Assembly (NCBI GenBank): GCA_017610275.1 | Contig: JAFCCI010000004.1 | Location: forward strand, 1-32,498 | From: Candidatus Woesearchaeota archaeon | GTDB taxonomy: Archaea > Nanobdellota > Nanobdellia > Woesearchaeales > CG1-02-33-12 | DNA length: 32,498 nucleotides | Direction: 5' to 3' | In this document: one piece after another, positions 9,586 to 18,258 of the stretch | Layout of the letters: every line of letters starts with the position of its first letter | Position numbering within the stretch: the first letter of the stretch is position 1 | Notes under the pieces: generated by a model | Databases searched by the model: none | What the model was told of the DNA's origin: nothing | Seen by the model: the letters and a program-made list of their open reading frames with translations, nothing else | Position numbers and translations under genes: made by a program

Positions 9586-10251
9586 TTTAATTAAATCATT
9601 AATAGCTTTAAAAAACCTTTTAGGAGAGTTATATTTTGCTTTTTCATATTTTCTATGATGATTCCTTACGTTAACCTCTCCAACCTTATAGCCTTTCTTT
9701 GCTAATATTAATGGGATAAACCTATGCATTCCTTCTGATAATCCAAAATTTTTTATTGATTCTTTTTTATATACCCTTAATGTACAGCTTGAATCATGAA
9801 TTTTTAAGTTAAATAGAAACCTAATTAAAAAATTGAATATTTTTGAAGGAATATTTTTTACAAATAAAGAATCTTTTCTCTTGTACCTCCAGCCACATAC
9901 AACATCATAGCCATTGGACAGCTTTTTCAGTAGTTTTTTTATATCTTTAGGATCATTCTGCAAGTCCCCATCCATTGTAATTACTACTTTACCAGAAGCT
10001 TTTTTAAAACCAGAATTAAGTGCTGATGATAGGCCTTGATTTTTAGTTGAGTGGACTATAATAATATTCTTGTTTTCGTTTTTTATCTTATTAATGTTAA
10101 AAAGAGTTTTATCAGTAGATCCATCATCAACAAAGATCACCCCATAAGATTTTTTTATACTGTTTAACTCATTTTTTAATCTATTAAATAATGGAAAAAT
10201 ATTTTTTTCTTCATTATACACCGGGATTATAACACTTAAATATTGGCTCAT
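9571..10251 (-). CDS. Family 2 glycosyltransferase, dolichyl-phosphate mannose synthase-like
   Basis: MSQYLSVIIPVYNEEKNIFPLFNRL...FVDDGSTDKT...MDGDLQNDPKDI...VCGWRYKRKDS. An alternative TTG start at 10263 would overlap the asnB stop. Confidence 0.9.
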   Translation of the reverse strand: MSQYLSVIIPVYNEEKNIFPLFNRLKNELNSIKKSYGVIFVDDGSTDKTLFNINKIKNENKNIIIVHSTKNQGLSSALNSGFKKASGKVVITMDGDLQNDPKDIKKLLKKLSNGYDVVCGWRYKRKDSLFVKNIPSKIFNFLIRFLFNLKIHDSSCTLRVYKKESIKNFGLSEGMHRFIPLILAKKGYKVGEVNVRNHHRKYEKAKYNSPKRFFKAINDLIKLRFS

Positions 10252-10259
10252 AAAGGCTG

Positions 10260-12179
10260 TCAAACAGAAAGTATATTTAAAGGTTTGCTTGAGTCATTCT
10301 CAATATAGGTTTTATGCCACATGGTAAGTGTTAGCAAGCTCCATATCTGCCTTGGGTAATATAACCTTAGTAACCGGTTGTGTTTTAAAATAGTTTTATG
10401 AGAGCTACTCTTCTGATAATCTAGTAATTTTAAAATAAGTCTTTTGTTGAAATTTTTATTTAAAAAGTCAGATTCTAAAAAGAGGTTATCTGTTATATAA
10501 TCAAAGTCCTTTTTGAACCAAAAGTCAAGAGGCACAAAGAATCTCTGTTTTTTTCTTTTTATAATTTCTTTAGGAACCTTTTTTATCATTGCTTTTTTTA
10601 AGATAAATTTTTCATTAAAGCCATTTAGTTTTAGTCTTGGTGGTATTTTAGATGAGAATTCCACCATTCTATGGTCTAAAAAAGGAACTCTTGCTTCAAT
10701 AGAGTGTGCCATTGACATTCTGTCTAGTTTTATTAGCATGTTGTTTGGAAGCCATGTTTTAATATCTGAAAGCAACATCTTATTAAGTAAATCATAAGAA
10801 TTTTTGAAATGATGACTAACTGATTTTAAGTCAGAGTCTAGATTACCTATTTTTTTTATTAAATCCCTAGAATATAAAAGTTCTTTCTCTGATTTATCAA
10901 ATATAGATAATAGTTCAACATAACTTTTGGGAGTGTTGCTAATAGTTGATAAATAGTTTGATAACTTAATAAAAAAAAATTCTTTTGGCAAAAGTTTAAT
11001 AAGTCCTAGGATTAAGTTTTTTTGAACAAACTTTGGAACTGTTTTGTTATAAGTTTTTGCAAGATTCATTATTTTATACTGCTCATAGCCTGCAAAGACC
11101 TCATCTGCTCCTTCACCAGTTAAAACTACCTTTACTGACTTGCTGGCCTTTTCAGCCAAAACATAGTTTAGGACTGCTGTGGGGTCAGCAACAGGTTCAT
11201 CCATATGCCATATAACCTTAGGCAATAATTTAATTATGTCTGGAGTTATTGTTATTTCCTTATGGTTTGTGTTAAAGAATTCTGAGGCAGCTTTTGCATA
11301 TTTAAGTTCATTATCTGGACAATCACAAAAACTTAAATTGAAGGTCTTTACCTGCTTATCTGAGAATTCGTTAGCGTATGACAAAATAGCAGTTGAATCA
11401 ATACCTCCAGATAAAAATATTCCTAATGGAACATCAGAGATTAGTCGTTTTTTAACAGAATCTCCAACTAAATGTTTAAGACTATTAGCATAATAATCAA
11501 TTTTTTCATTAGTTGGGCAAAAGTCCAAATTCCAATATTTATTTATTTTGATTTGTTTGTTTTTATAAATTAATATGTGGCCTGGCAATAATCTATTAAT
11601 GCTTTTTAGGATTGTTTTTTCGCCAGGAATATATCTAAATGTAAAAAAGTTGTTTAATCCTTTGTAGTCAATCTCTTTTTTAAACTCTTTATACTGCAGA
11701 ATTGATTTTATCTCTGATGCAAAAATCAGTTTTTCATTATGTAATGTGTAATACAACGGCTTTATCCCAAGCCGATCTCTTGCCAATAAGAGCTTTTTTT
11801 TATTTGAGTCCCACAATGCAAATGCAAACATACCATTAAAATGATTAACACAGTTGTTACCATATTCCTCGTATGCATGCACTATGACTTCTGTATCACT
11901 ATCAGAATAAAACCTGTGCCCTCTTTTTTCTAAATCGCTTTTTAATTCTTTAAAATTGTAGATTTCACCATTAAATGTTACCCAAATTGATTCATCTTCA
12001 TTATGTATTGGCTGGTGGCCTTTCTTTAAGTCAATAATGCTTAAGCGCTGATTAGCAAGACCAATATTGTTATCTATAAAGAAACCGCTATCATCAGGAC
12101 CTCTATAATCCATGATATGGTTCATTCTTTTCAAAAGTTTCTTGTCATTTAAACCATAAAATCCACAGATGCCGCACAT
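10260..12179 (-). CDS. asnB: Asparagine synthase (glutamine-hydrolysing)-type amidotransferase
   Basis: MCGICGFYG N-terminal nucleophile Cys; RGPDDSGFF; LANQRLSIIDL; SGGIDSTAIL ATP motif; EARVPFLDHRMVEF. Confidence 0.93.
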   Translation of the reverse strand: MCGICGFYGLNDKKLLKRMNHIMDYRGPDDSGFFIDNNIGLANQRLSIIDLKKGHQPIHNEDESIWVTFNGEIYNFKELKSDLEKRGHRFYSDSDTEVIVHAYEEYGNNCVNHFNGMFAFALWDSNKKKLLLARDRLGIKPLYYTLHNEKLIFASEIKSILQYKEFKKEIDYKGLNNFFTFRYIPGEKTILKSINRLLPGHILIYKNKQIKINKYWNLDFCPTNEKIDYYANSLKHLVGDSVKKRLISDVPLGIFLSGGIDSTAILSYANEFSDKQVKTFNLSFCDCPDNELKYAKAASEFFNTNHKEITITPDIIKLLPKVIWHMDEPVADPTAVLNYVLAEKASKSVKVVLTGEGADEVFAGYEQYKIMNLAKTYNKTVPKFVQKNLILGLIKLLPKEFFFIKLSNYLSTISNTPKSYVELLSIFDKSEKELLYSRDLIKKIGNLDSDLKSVSHHFKNSYDLLNKMLLSDIKTWLPNNMLIKLDRMSMAHSIEARVPFLDHRMVEFSSKIPPRLKLNGFNEKFILKKAMIKKVPKEIIKRKKQRFFVPLDFWFKKDFDYITDNLFLESDFLNKNFNKRLILKLLDYQKSSSHKTILKHNRLLRLYYPRQIWSLLTLTMWHKTYIENDSSKPLNILSV

Positions 12180-12219
12180 GATTTTTTAATTAATCAACTT
12201 ATATAAATTATTGTTGTTT

Positions 12220-13620
12220 TTATCTGGAAAACACCATGCTCAAAGCAGCCTTAAAATCCCTTCTAAGTTCATCAAATGATTTTGTTCTTAAAATCTTTTT
12301 CATTAGCTGAGATAGCCTGAAATAAAATTTTATGTAAGCTTTTCTAACCTCTTTTTCTATTTCTTCTTCTGATAATTTACATTTATACCTTGGCAATATT
12401 ATCCTGTTTTTTTCATTTAATATGAATTTTTTCCAGTAGTCATAACCTAACTGTGGTTTTAACATTTCATACAATTCTGTTCCAGGCAAGGTGCTAACTT
12501 TTGAGAACTGGGCATAATCCAGATTAAGCTCTTTTGCAAACTTAACTGTTCTTTTAATTGTCTCTTTTGTTTCTCCAGGACTTCCAATCATAAAATACCC
12601 AAAGGTCATTATATTATTCTTTTTTGTTAGTGCAATGTTTTTTCTAATAATTTCAAGGTTTATGCCTTTCTTTAATGTTTTTAATATAGACGGAACACCA
12701 GATTCAATGCCATAATATATTCTGTAACAGCCAGCTTTTGACATTTCCTTAAGCATTTCATCATCAACTGTGTCTACCCTTGACCTGCAAGACCATGCTA
12801 TATTTATGCCTCTTCTTCTAATTTCTTTGCATATATCAACAACATGTTTTTTATTAATAGTAAATTCAGGGTCAAAGAAATCTATTTCCCTTATATTATA
12901 ATTGTTGTAGCATTCCTCAATCTCATCAACAACATTCTTTGCAGACCTCATTCTATAAATCTGATTTCCCTGCTCACAATATATACAATTAAAAGGACAA
13001 CCTCTTGCAGTTATCATTGTTGCAAAATTTCTCTTTTTTGAAACAAAAGAACAGTATCTTTCATTAGGAAGTTGATCTCTTAAAGGAAAAGGAATTTTGT
13101 CAAGGTCTTCTACAAGTTCTCTTTTTTGGGTTACTATTACATTTTTTCCTTCTTTGTAGCATATTCCTTTTACATCCTTTAATGGATTACCTTTATCTAG
13201 AGCACTCAATAACTCAGGCATAGTTTCTTCTGCTTCACCTATAATTCCATAATCTATCTCATCATGAGACATTGTTTCTTGGGGATAAAGGCCCATATGT
13301 GCTCCACCCATAAAAACCTTTAAACCAGTGTTTTCCTTAAGATATTTAGCCCATTTCAAAACAGAATAAAATAAGTATGTTGTAACTGTAAATGCTAGCA
13401 AATCTGGATTAAAATCCCTTACTTTCTTTAATACCTCTTGCTTAGAAAGATGAAGTGCATTTGCATCTATCAGTTTAACTTTGTGGCCAGCATGCTGCAA
13501 AATTCCTGCTACGTATGACAGGCTTAATGGCGGAAAAAGCCCATAGTTATCTGCAACTGCCTTAATATTTGGCTGGTTTTCTATATTCCCAAACGGGGGA
13601 TAAATTAGTGCTATTCTCAT
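12220..13620 (-). CDS. Cobalamin-binding domain radical SAM protein (paralog of 4962-6398)
   Basis: MRIALIYPPFG...; RGCPFNCIYCEQ; FFDPEFTINKKHVVDICKEI parallels FFDETFTYNKKRVLSICDEL of the other copy. Confidence 0.9.
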   Translation of the reverse strand: MRIALIYPPFGNIENQPNIKAVADNYGLFPPLSLSYVAGILQHAGHKVKLIDANALHLSKQEVLKKVRDFNPDLLAFTVTTYLFYSVLKWAKYLKENTGLKVFMGGAHMGLYPQETMSHDEIDYGIIGEAEETMPELLSALDKGNPLKDVKGICYKEGKNVIVTQKRELVEDLDKIPFPLRDQLPNERYCSFVSKKRNFATMITARGCPFNCIYCEQGNQIYRMRSAKNVVDEIEECYNNYNIREIDFFDPEFTINKKHVVDICKEIRRRGINIAWSCRSRVDTVDDEMLKEMSKAGCYRIYYGIESGVPSILKTLKKGINLEIIRKNIALTKKNNIMTFGYFMIGSPGETKETIKRTVKFAKELNLDYAQFSKVSTLPGTELYEMLKPQLGYDYWKKFILNEKNRIILPRYKCKLSEEEIEKEVRKAYIKFYFRLSQLMKKILRTKSFDELRRDFKAALSMVFSR

Positions 13621-13710
13621 CTTATAGACAAATTAACAATTAATATAAAAACATATTTATTTTTTAATTAAATAAGAAAGATTTATATTAAACAAAATTT
13701 TTAGTTGAGA

Positions 13711-13827
13711 TACAAACTTTAACATATATGCCAAATCGTTTGCTCACCTAAAGATGCTATAAGAGAATTTAAACTAAGCAATTTGGATTATTTAGCTATT
13801 GGAAACTATCTAGTAAAAAATGAATGA
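13711..13827 (+). pseudogene. Short frameshifted C-terminal remnant of a carbamoyltransferase
   Basis: (D)TNFNIY... then, after a frame change, IVCSPKDAIREFKLSNLDYLAIGNYLVKNE*. Parallels NTSFNIHKEPIVCSPADAVRAFKIGHLDYLAIGNYMAKNEEI of the 7587-7850 remnant. Confidence 0.8.
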
Positions 13828-15490
13828 AAAAAACAAAAAAAAACTCTGTGTTATCATAATAACTATTATTATCCTGTTCCATGCAATAAATAACTTTATT
13901 ATCCTAAAAAATGATAATATAGGGTTAATTGGTCATAGTGGGGCTAATTCTGTTTATATTATTAGGATTATTAACTTCATAAGAAATATTTTTGAATTTA
14001 AACCAACAATGTTTCCATTTTATTATGATCCTCCTTTATTTTTTTTGAGTGCATCTTTTTTTTCTTTTATATTTAAATTTGGAACAAATTTTGATATGAT
14101 TATCCTCGTTAATAATATTTTTTATTTATTCATATTAATAACATTTACTTACTTAATTGGGAAAGAAATAGGTAATAGATTAGTAGGACTTTTTTCAGCT
14201 TTTTTAATTTCATTCTTTCCTGCAATATTTGGTTATTCAAGATTTTCCAGTCCAATGTTGGCTTCAGCCGCAATATTGACAGCAACTATGTTCTTTTTAA
14301 TAAAAAGTAATTATTTTAGAAACGGAAAAAGTACAATTCTCTTTGGAATAATGACTGGTCTTGGTATGCTAACAAGATGGTCCTTTATATTTTATATTAT
14401 AATCCCAATATTTGTTTATTGTTTAATATTCATGACAATAGCTAGAAATAAAGGATATAACAAAAAAAAGATTGCACAGAACATATTAATTGCTTTTTTT
14501 ATTTTCCTAATAATTTCTGTTCCGTGGTATATCCTTTCAGTTAAGAATTCTATAAACCAATACATTTCTTCAGATGACTATTACAAAGAATGTAATAATA
14601 AATTTATTTTTTTGGTTTATAGGGTTTCTCAAACGAACAAACTCAATTTTTTCAAGCAGTATTTATATTCTTTAAAAAACTTTAGTTTAAGAATTCCAAT
14701 ATATTACCTCTTTTTAATATCTTTATTTATTTCATTGTTTATGTTTGATAAAAATATATTATTTCTTCTAATCTGGATTTTTTCGCCATTTATTTTTTTT
14801 ATCAATACATTTCACGAATCTTCAAAGTATTTAATACCTGTGCTTCCTGCAATTGCATTACTTATTTCTTATACTATATTAAACATTAAAAAGTTTGTTA
14901 GAACAAGAAAAAAATTAATGCTTTTTGTGAAATACTTAATTACTTCTTTTATATTCTTAACTATTGTTTTTAATATGTATTCCTTTTTTGTTATTTCATA
15001 CCAAAAACCCAATAATAGGTTTACAAGTATTGATTCAGATTATCGACATAAGACTGGGCTTTTACATGCAGAAAGGATTGACTGGAGTATGGACAAGATA
15101 TTATCTATTATTAACACAAATTTCCCAAATAAAAAAGAAATGAATATTTTGGTTATTGTTCCAAGATGTACAACATTTTCTTCTAATATGTATTTTATAG
15201 AAAGATTAAACCATAATTTTAAAGTTGATTTTTTATTTGAGTGTGATAAGGAGAAAGTGCATGAAAACACTTACGAAAACTTGATAGACACGGCAGACTT
15301 AATTTTTGTTGGCAATAGATTCAGTTATAGTGGTGAGGTCCAAAATCTCCCAGATACCAACCCTTGTTATTTCTTAGAATATAATTTATTTAAATATGAA
15401 TTTGAAAAAAAAATAACTCAATTTAAGTGCATAGATGAATTTGATTATAATCAACCAATGAATATTTCAATAATTGTTTATAAAAAATAG
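13820..15490 (+). CDS. GT-C/GT39-like membrane protein, paralog of 7837-9585 with degenerate acidic motifs
   Basis: Same topology and conserved blocks (GxLSAFLISFFPAIFGYSR; GLGMLTRWSFIFYI). First-loop DE is replaced by HS and second-motif VDFPLA by SSPMLA. Confidence 0.7.
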   Translation: MNEKNKKKLCVIIITIIILFHAINNFIILKNDNIGLIGHSGANSVYIIRIINFIRNIFEFKPTMFPFYYDPPLFFLSASFFSFIFKFGTNFDMIILVNNIFYLFILITFTYLIGKEIGNRLVGLFSAFLISFFPAIFGYSRFSSPMLASAAILTATMFFLIKSNYFRNGKSTILFGIMTGLGMLTRWSFIFYIIIPIFVYCLIFMTIARNKGYNKKKIAQNILIAFFIFLIISVPWYILSVKNSINQYISSDDYYKECNNKFIFLVYRVSQTNKLNFFKQYLYSLKNFSLRIPIYYLFLISLFISLFMFDKNILFLLIWIFSPFIFFINTFHESSKYLIPVLPAIALLISYTILNIKKFVRTRKKLMLFVKYLITSFIFLTIVFNMYSFFVISYQKPNNRFTSIDSDYRHKTGLLHAERIDWSMDKILSIINTNFPNKKEMNILVIVPRCTTFSSNMYFIERLNHNFKVDFLFECDKEKVHENTYENLIDTADLIFVGNRFSYSGEVQNLPDTNPCYFLEYNLFKYEFEKKITQFKCIDEFDYNQPMNISIIVYKK

Positions 15491-15503
15491 AATCTTAATT
15501 AAT

Positions 15504-16661
15504 CTAGAAATTCTTAATAGCAACATCATAGGCCCTTAAAAGATTATCTGCAGTTACATCCCATTTATACTCTTTCTCAGCTCTTTTTCTTGTTTTCTTC
15601 TCACACTCTTTTCTTAACTTTTCATCTTCAAGAAACCTTAATATGCCTTTTGCAAGTGAGTAAACATTGCCTGGCTCCGTCAATATGCCACAACCATCAA
15701 GCATTGTTGGAACCTCACCAACATTGCTGGCAACAATTGCCTTGCCCGATGCCATATACTCAACTATCTTTAATGGGCTTTTGCATTTTGTTATATCATT
15801 ATCCTCAAAACATGCAACAGCAACATCTGCTGCAGCTATATACCTTGGAACAAGCTTATATTCAATCGCACCAGTGAATATTACTTTATCATCAACTCTC
15901 AGTTCTTTTGCCAAATCCTTTAATCTTCTTAAATCAGCTCCACTGCCAACAATCATAAAAACTGTATTTGGCTTTTTAGCAGATATAATCCTTACTGCCC
16001 TTAATAAAAGCTCTGCATATTGCCCCCCATGTAACTGACCAAGGTATAACACAATCGGAGAATTTATACTATATTTCTTTTTTATGTCCTTGCCATCAAT
16101 CTTTGGATTGAATTTTTCAAGGTCAGCGCAGACATGCGCTTCAACTATTTTATCTTCCTTTGCTCCTCTTTCCAGAGCCAACCTTTTTATATTTTCACTT
16201 GATACAGATATTGTATCAACCAATCTTGTAATAAGTGTTTCCATAATATTAAGATAAATCCCTACAATCCAGGAAGGGGGGCTGAATTGATATATCTTTA
16301 ACTCCCAGTCATCCCAGTCATAATGGATTGGTTTATTCCTTAAATAAGCTGCAAATAATGCTGGCAAAGAAGCAATTGCAAAGCACTTCTGAAAATGGAT
16401 TATATCAACATCTTGAGCCAACTTCCACATTCTTACTATATTTTTGAGAAAAGACCATTTTCCCCTGTTGAATGGAATTGCTTCAAACTCCTTAAATTCC
16501 TTGCACCTTAACTTACCCCTCTCATGAGCTGGCAAGGGAAAATAAACTAATTTAACATTATGGCCTTTCTTGACAAACTCATGGGCAATTGAAGTGATCC
16601 TCACTGTCCACGGCTCTGAACTAGAGTAAATGTCATGTGGATGTATCATTAAGATATTCAT
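15504..16661 (-). CDS. Family 4 (GT-B) glycosyltransferase
   Basis: MNILMIHPHDIYSSSEPWTVRI...VLYLGQLHGGQYAELLLRAV...PLKIVEYMASGKAIVASNVGEVPTML. Confidence 0.92.
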   Translation of the reverse strand: MNILMIHPHDIYSSSEPWTVRITSIAHEFVKKGHNVKLVYFPLPAHERGKLRCKEFKEFEAIPFNRGKWSFLKNIVRMWKLAQDVDIIHFQKCFAIASLPALFAAYLRNKPIHYDWDDWELKIYQFSPPSWIVGIYLNIMETLITRLVDTISVSSENIKRLALERGAKEDKIVEAHVCADLEKFNPKIDGKDIKKKYSINSPIVLYLGQLHGGQYAELLLRAVRIISAKKPNTVFMIVGSGADLRRLKDLAKELRVDDKVIFTGAIEYKLVPRYIAAADVAVACFEDNDITKCKSPLKIVEYMASGKAIVASNVGEVPTMLDGCGILTEPGNVYSLAKGILRFLEDEKLRKECEKKTRKRAEKEYKWDVTADNLLRAYDVAIKNF

Positions 16662-16667
16662 TTTATC

Positions 16668-18101
16668 TCATTGTAAATATCCTAAGCTTCTTAGATTCTC
16701 CTTTGTAAGTTCATCTAAAGATTCTTTCTCAGGATTTATATCAGAACGAATAGGATAGTTCTTTAACCAATTCCTTAAGTTATCCCTCATCTTATCTCTT
16801 ATAGAAGAAATCTCTAAAGAATCATCTTCTATAAGATTATTATGTTCGTCCGGAAGAAAATATAATTCTTCTTTCCCATTTTGATGTAGAATATATTTTA
16901 TGTTTTTATTAACTTCCCGAATACTCCACGCTTCTGGAAAATAAGAATATATATATTCCCTTTTTATATCTTTATCTCTCATGATTCCTTTTATATCCTT
17001 ACCATCAAACTTATTTTCATTAGAAAAGTACCAGATAGGATTTATTATACTTAAAATTGTAGGCACAATATCTATAGATGAAACTACTTCTGGAATTTTT
17101 TTGCCTCCCTTAAAATATTTACTATCTTTAATAATTAAAGGTATACTTAATACTTCATCATAGATATTTTCTCCATGGTCACAATACACATTATGTTCAC
17201 CTAAAGATTCTCCATGATCTGCAGTCAATATAATTATAGTGTCTCCCGGTAGTTCTTTAAGCAACCTTCCAATATGAAAATCTGTGTAAAGTATTTCGCC
17301 ATCATAGCGAGCAACATAGTAGTTAAAGTAATATTTATCTTTATGAAATGCTATTTTTGGTATATATCCTTCACTTAAATAAGGGTCAACATCTTTTCTT
17401 GGATTTACTTTCAGTTTCTTATCATTTCTTTTCCACAAATTATCCTCCTTGAATACTCTAAAGAATTCTTCAGGAGCAAGGTAAGGTGCATGGGGATCAA
17501 TATAATGTACCCAAATAAAAAAAGGATCTGTATTAGAATAATTGTTTAAAAAACCAATAACTTCGTCTGTTGTTTGCGCTGCATCTCCTATATAATTTTT
17601 GTGTATATCAAATCCTCTCTCAAAACCTGTAGAAAGAGCATAATGTGCATTATTTAAAAAAGCAGCATTAAAGTAACCAAATTCTTTAAGGTACTCTCCT
17701 AATGTGAGAAATCTCTTATCTAAAATACCTCCAGCTTCATCACTCCCAGAAATCATTAAATATTTTCCTGTTAGTAACCCTACAGAAGAATATGCGGTAG
17801 AAGAAGATGTAGCTGAACAATTTGAAAAATAAACTCCTTCTTTTGCCAATCTGTCAATATTTGGAGAAGTATTTCTTTCATATCCATAACATCCTAAATG
17901 ATCTGGCCTCAATGCATCAATAGTAATAAGTATTATATTGCAATCAGGACATTTATAATCTTCACTAGCCCCATCAAAAGAAACCTCATTATCAAAATTC
18001 TTTCCAGATTGATTAAATAGGATAACTAAAAATATTATAATTAAGGCTAATAAGAAAACAGCCAATTTTTTCTTTTTTATCCTTCTCTTTTTCTTATTCA
18101 T
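16668..18101 (-). CDS. Membrane-anchored sulfatase/alkaline-phosphatase-superfamily enzyme
   Basis: N-terminal TM; NIILITIDALRPDHLGCYGYERNTSPNIDRLAKEGVYFSNCSATSSSTAYSSVGLLTGKY; ADHGESLGEHNVYCDHGENIYDEVLSIPLII. Thr rather than Cys at the apparent nucleophile position. Confidence 0.9.
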   Translation of the reverse strand: MNKKKRRIKKKKLAVFLLALIIIFLVILFNQSGKNFDNEVSFDGASEDYKCPDCNIILITIDALRPDHLGCYGYERNTSPNIDRLAKEGVYFSNCSATSSSTAYSSVGLLTGKYLMISGSDEAGGILDKRFLTLGEYLKEFGYFNAAFLNNAHYALSTGFERGFDIHKNYIGDAAQTTDEVIGFLNNYSNTDPFFIWVHYIDPHAPYLAPEEFFRVFKEDNLWKRNDKKLKVNPRKDVDPYLSEGYIPKIAFHKDKYYFNYYVARYDGEILYTDFHIGRLLKELPGDTIIILTADHGESLGEHNVYCDHGENIYDEVLSIPLIIKDSKYFKGGKKIPEVVSSIDIVPTILSIINPIWYFSNENKFDGKDIKGIMRDKDIKREYIYSYFPEAWSIREVNKNIKYILHQNGKEELYFLPDEHNNLIEDDSLEISSIRDKMRDNLRNWLKNYPIRSDINPEKESLDELTKENLRSLGYLQ

Positions 18102-18121
18102 TTTCTTTTTAGTTTATCCTT

Positions 18122-18244
18122 TTAAGATCCAGGAAATATATGAAACTTATGTATTTTTTCCCAGGCCAGTAAGTATAAATTGATTGTTAAAGTAAGAAAG
18201 AAAAGAAAAATCAGGATAAAAAATTTAAAAAATCTTTTTCTCAT
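18122..18244 (-). CDS. Predicted 40-aa single-TM microprotein
   Basis: Minus-strand ATG at 18244 to TAA at 18122: MRKRFFKFFILIFLFFLTLTINLYLLAWEKIHKFHIFPGS*. Basic N-terminus then hydrophobic helix; fills the gap between the SDR and sulfatase genes on the same strand. Not in the ORF track. Confidence 0.5.
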   Translation of the reverse strand: MRKRFFKFFILIFLFFLTLTINLYLLAWEKIHKFHIFPGS

Positions 18245-18258
18245 ATTCAATTACCTAG

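Noticed and set aside
11179-11493. Plus-strand ORFs of 60-104 aa inside asnB (also 10513-10797, 11033-11215)
   Set aside because: Antisense to conserved AsnB coding sequence; no start context or family motifs.
15590-16038. Plus-strand ORFs antisense to the GT4 gene
   Set aside because: Overlap each other and a strongly conserved glycosyltransferase; shadow ORFs.
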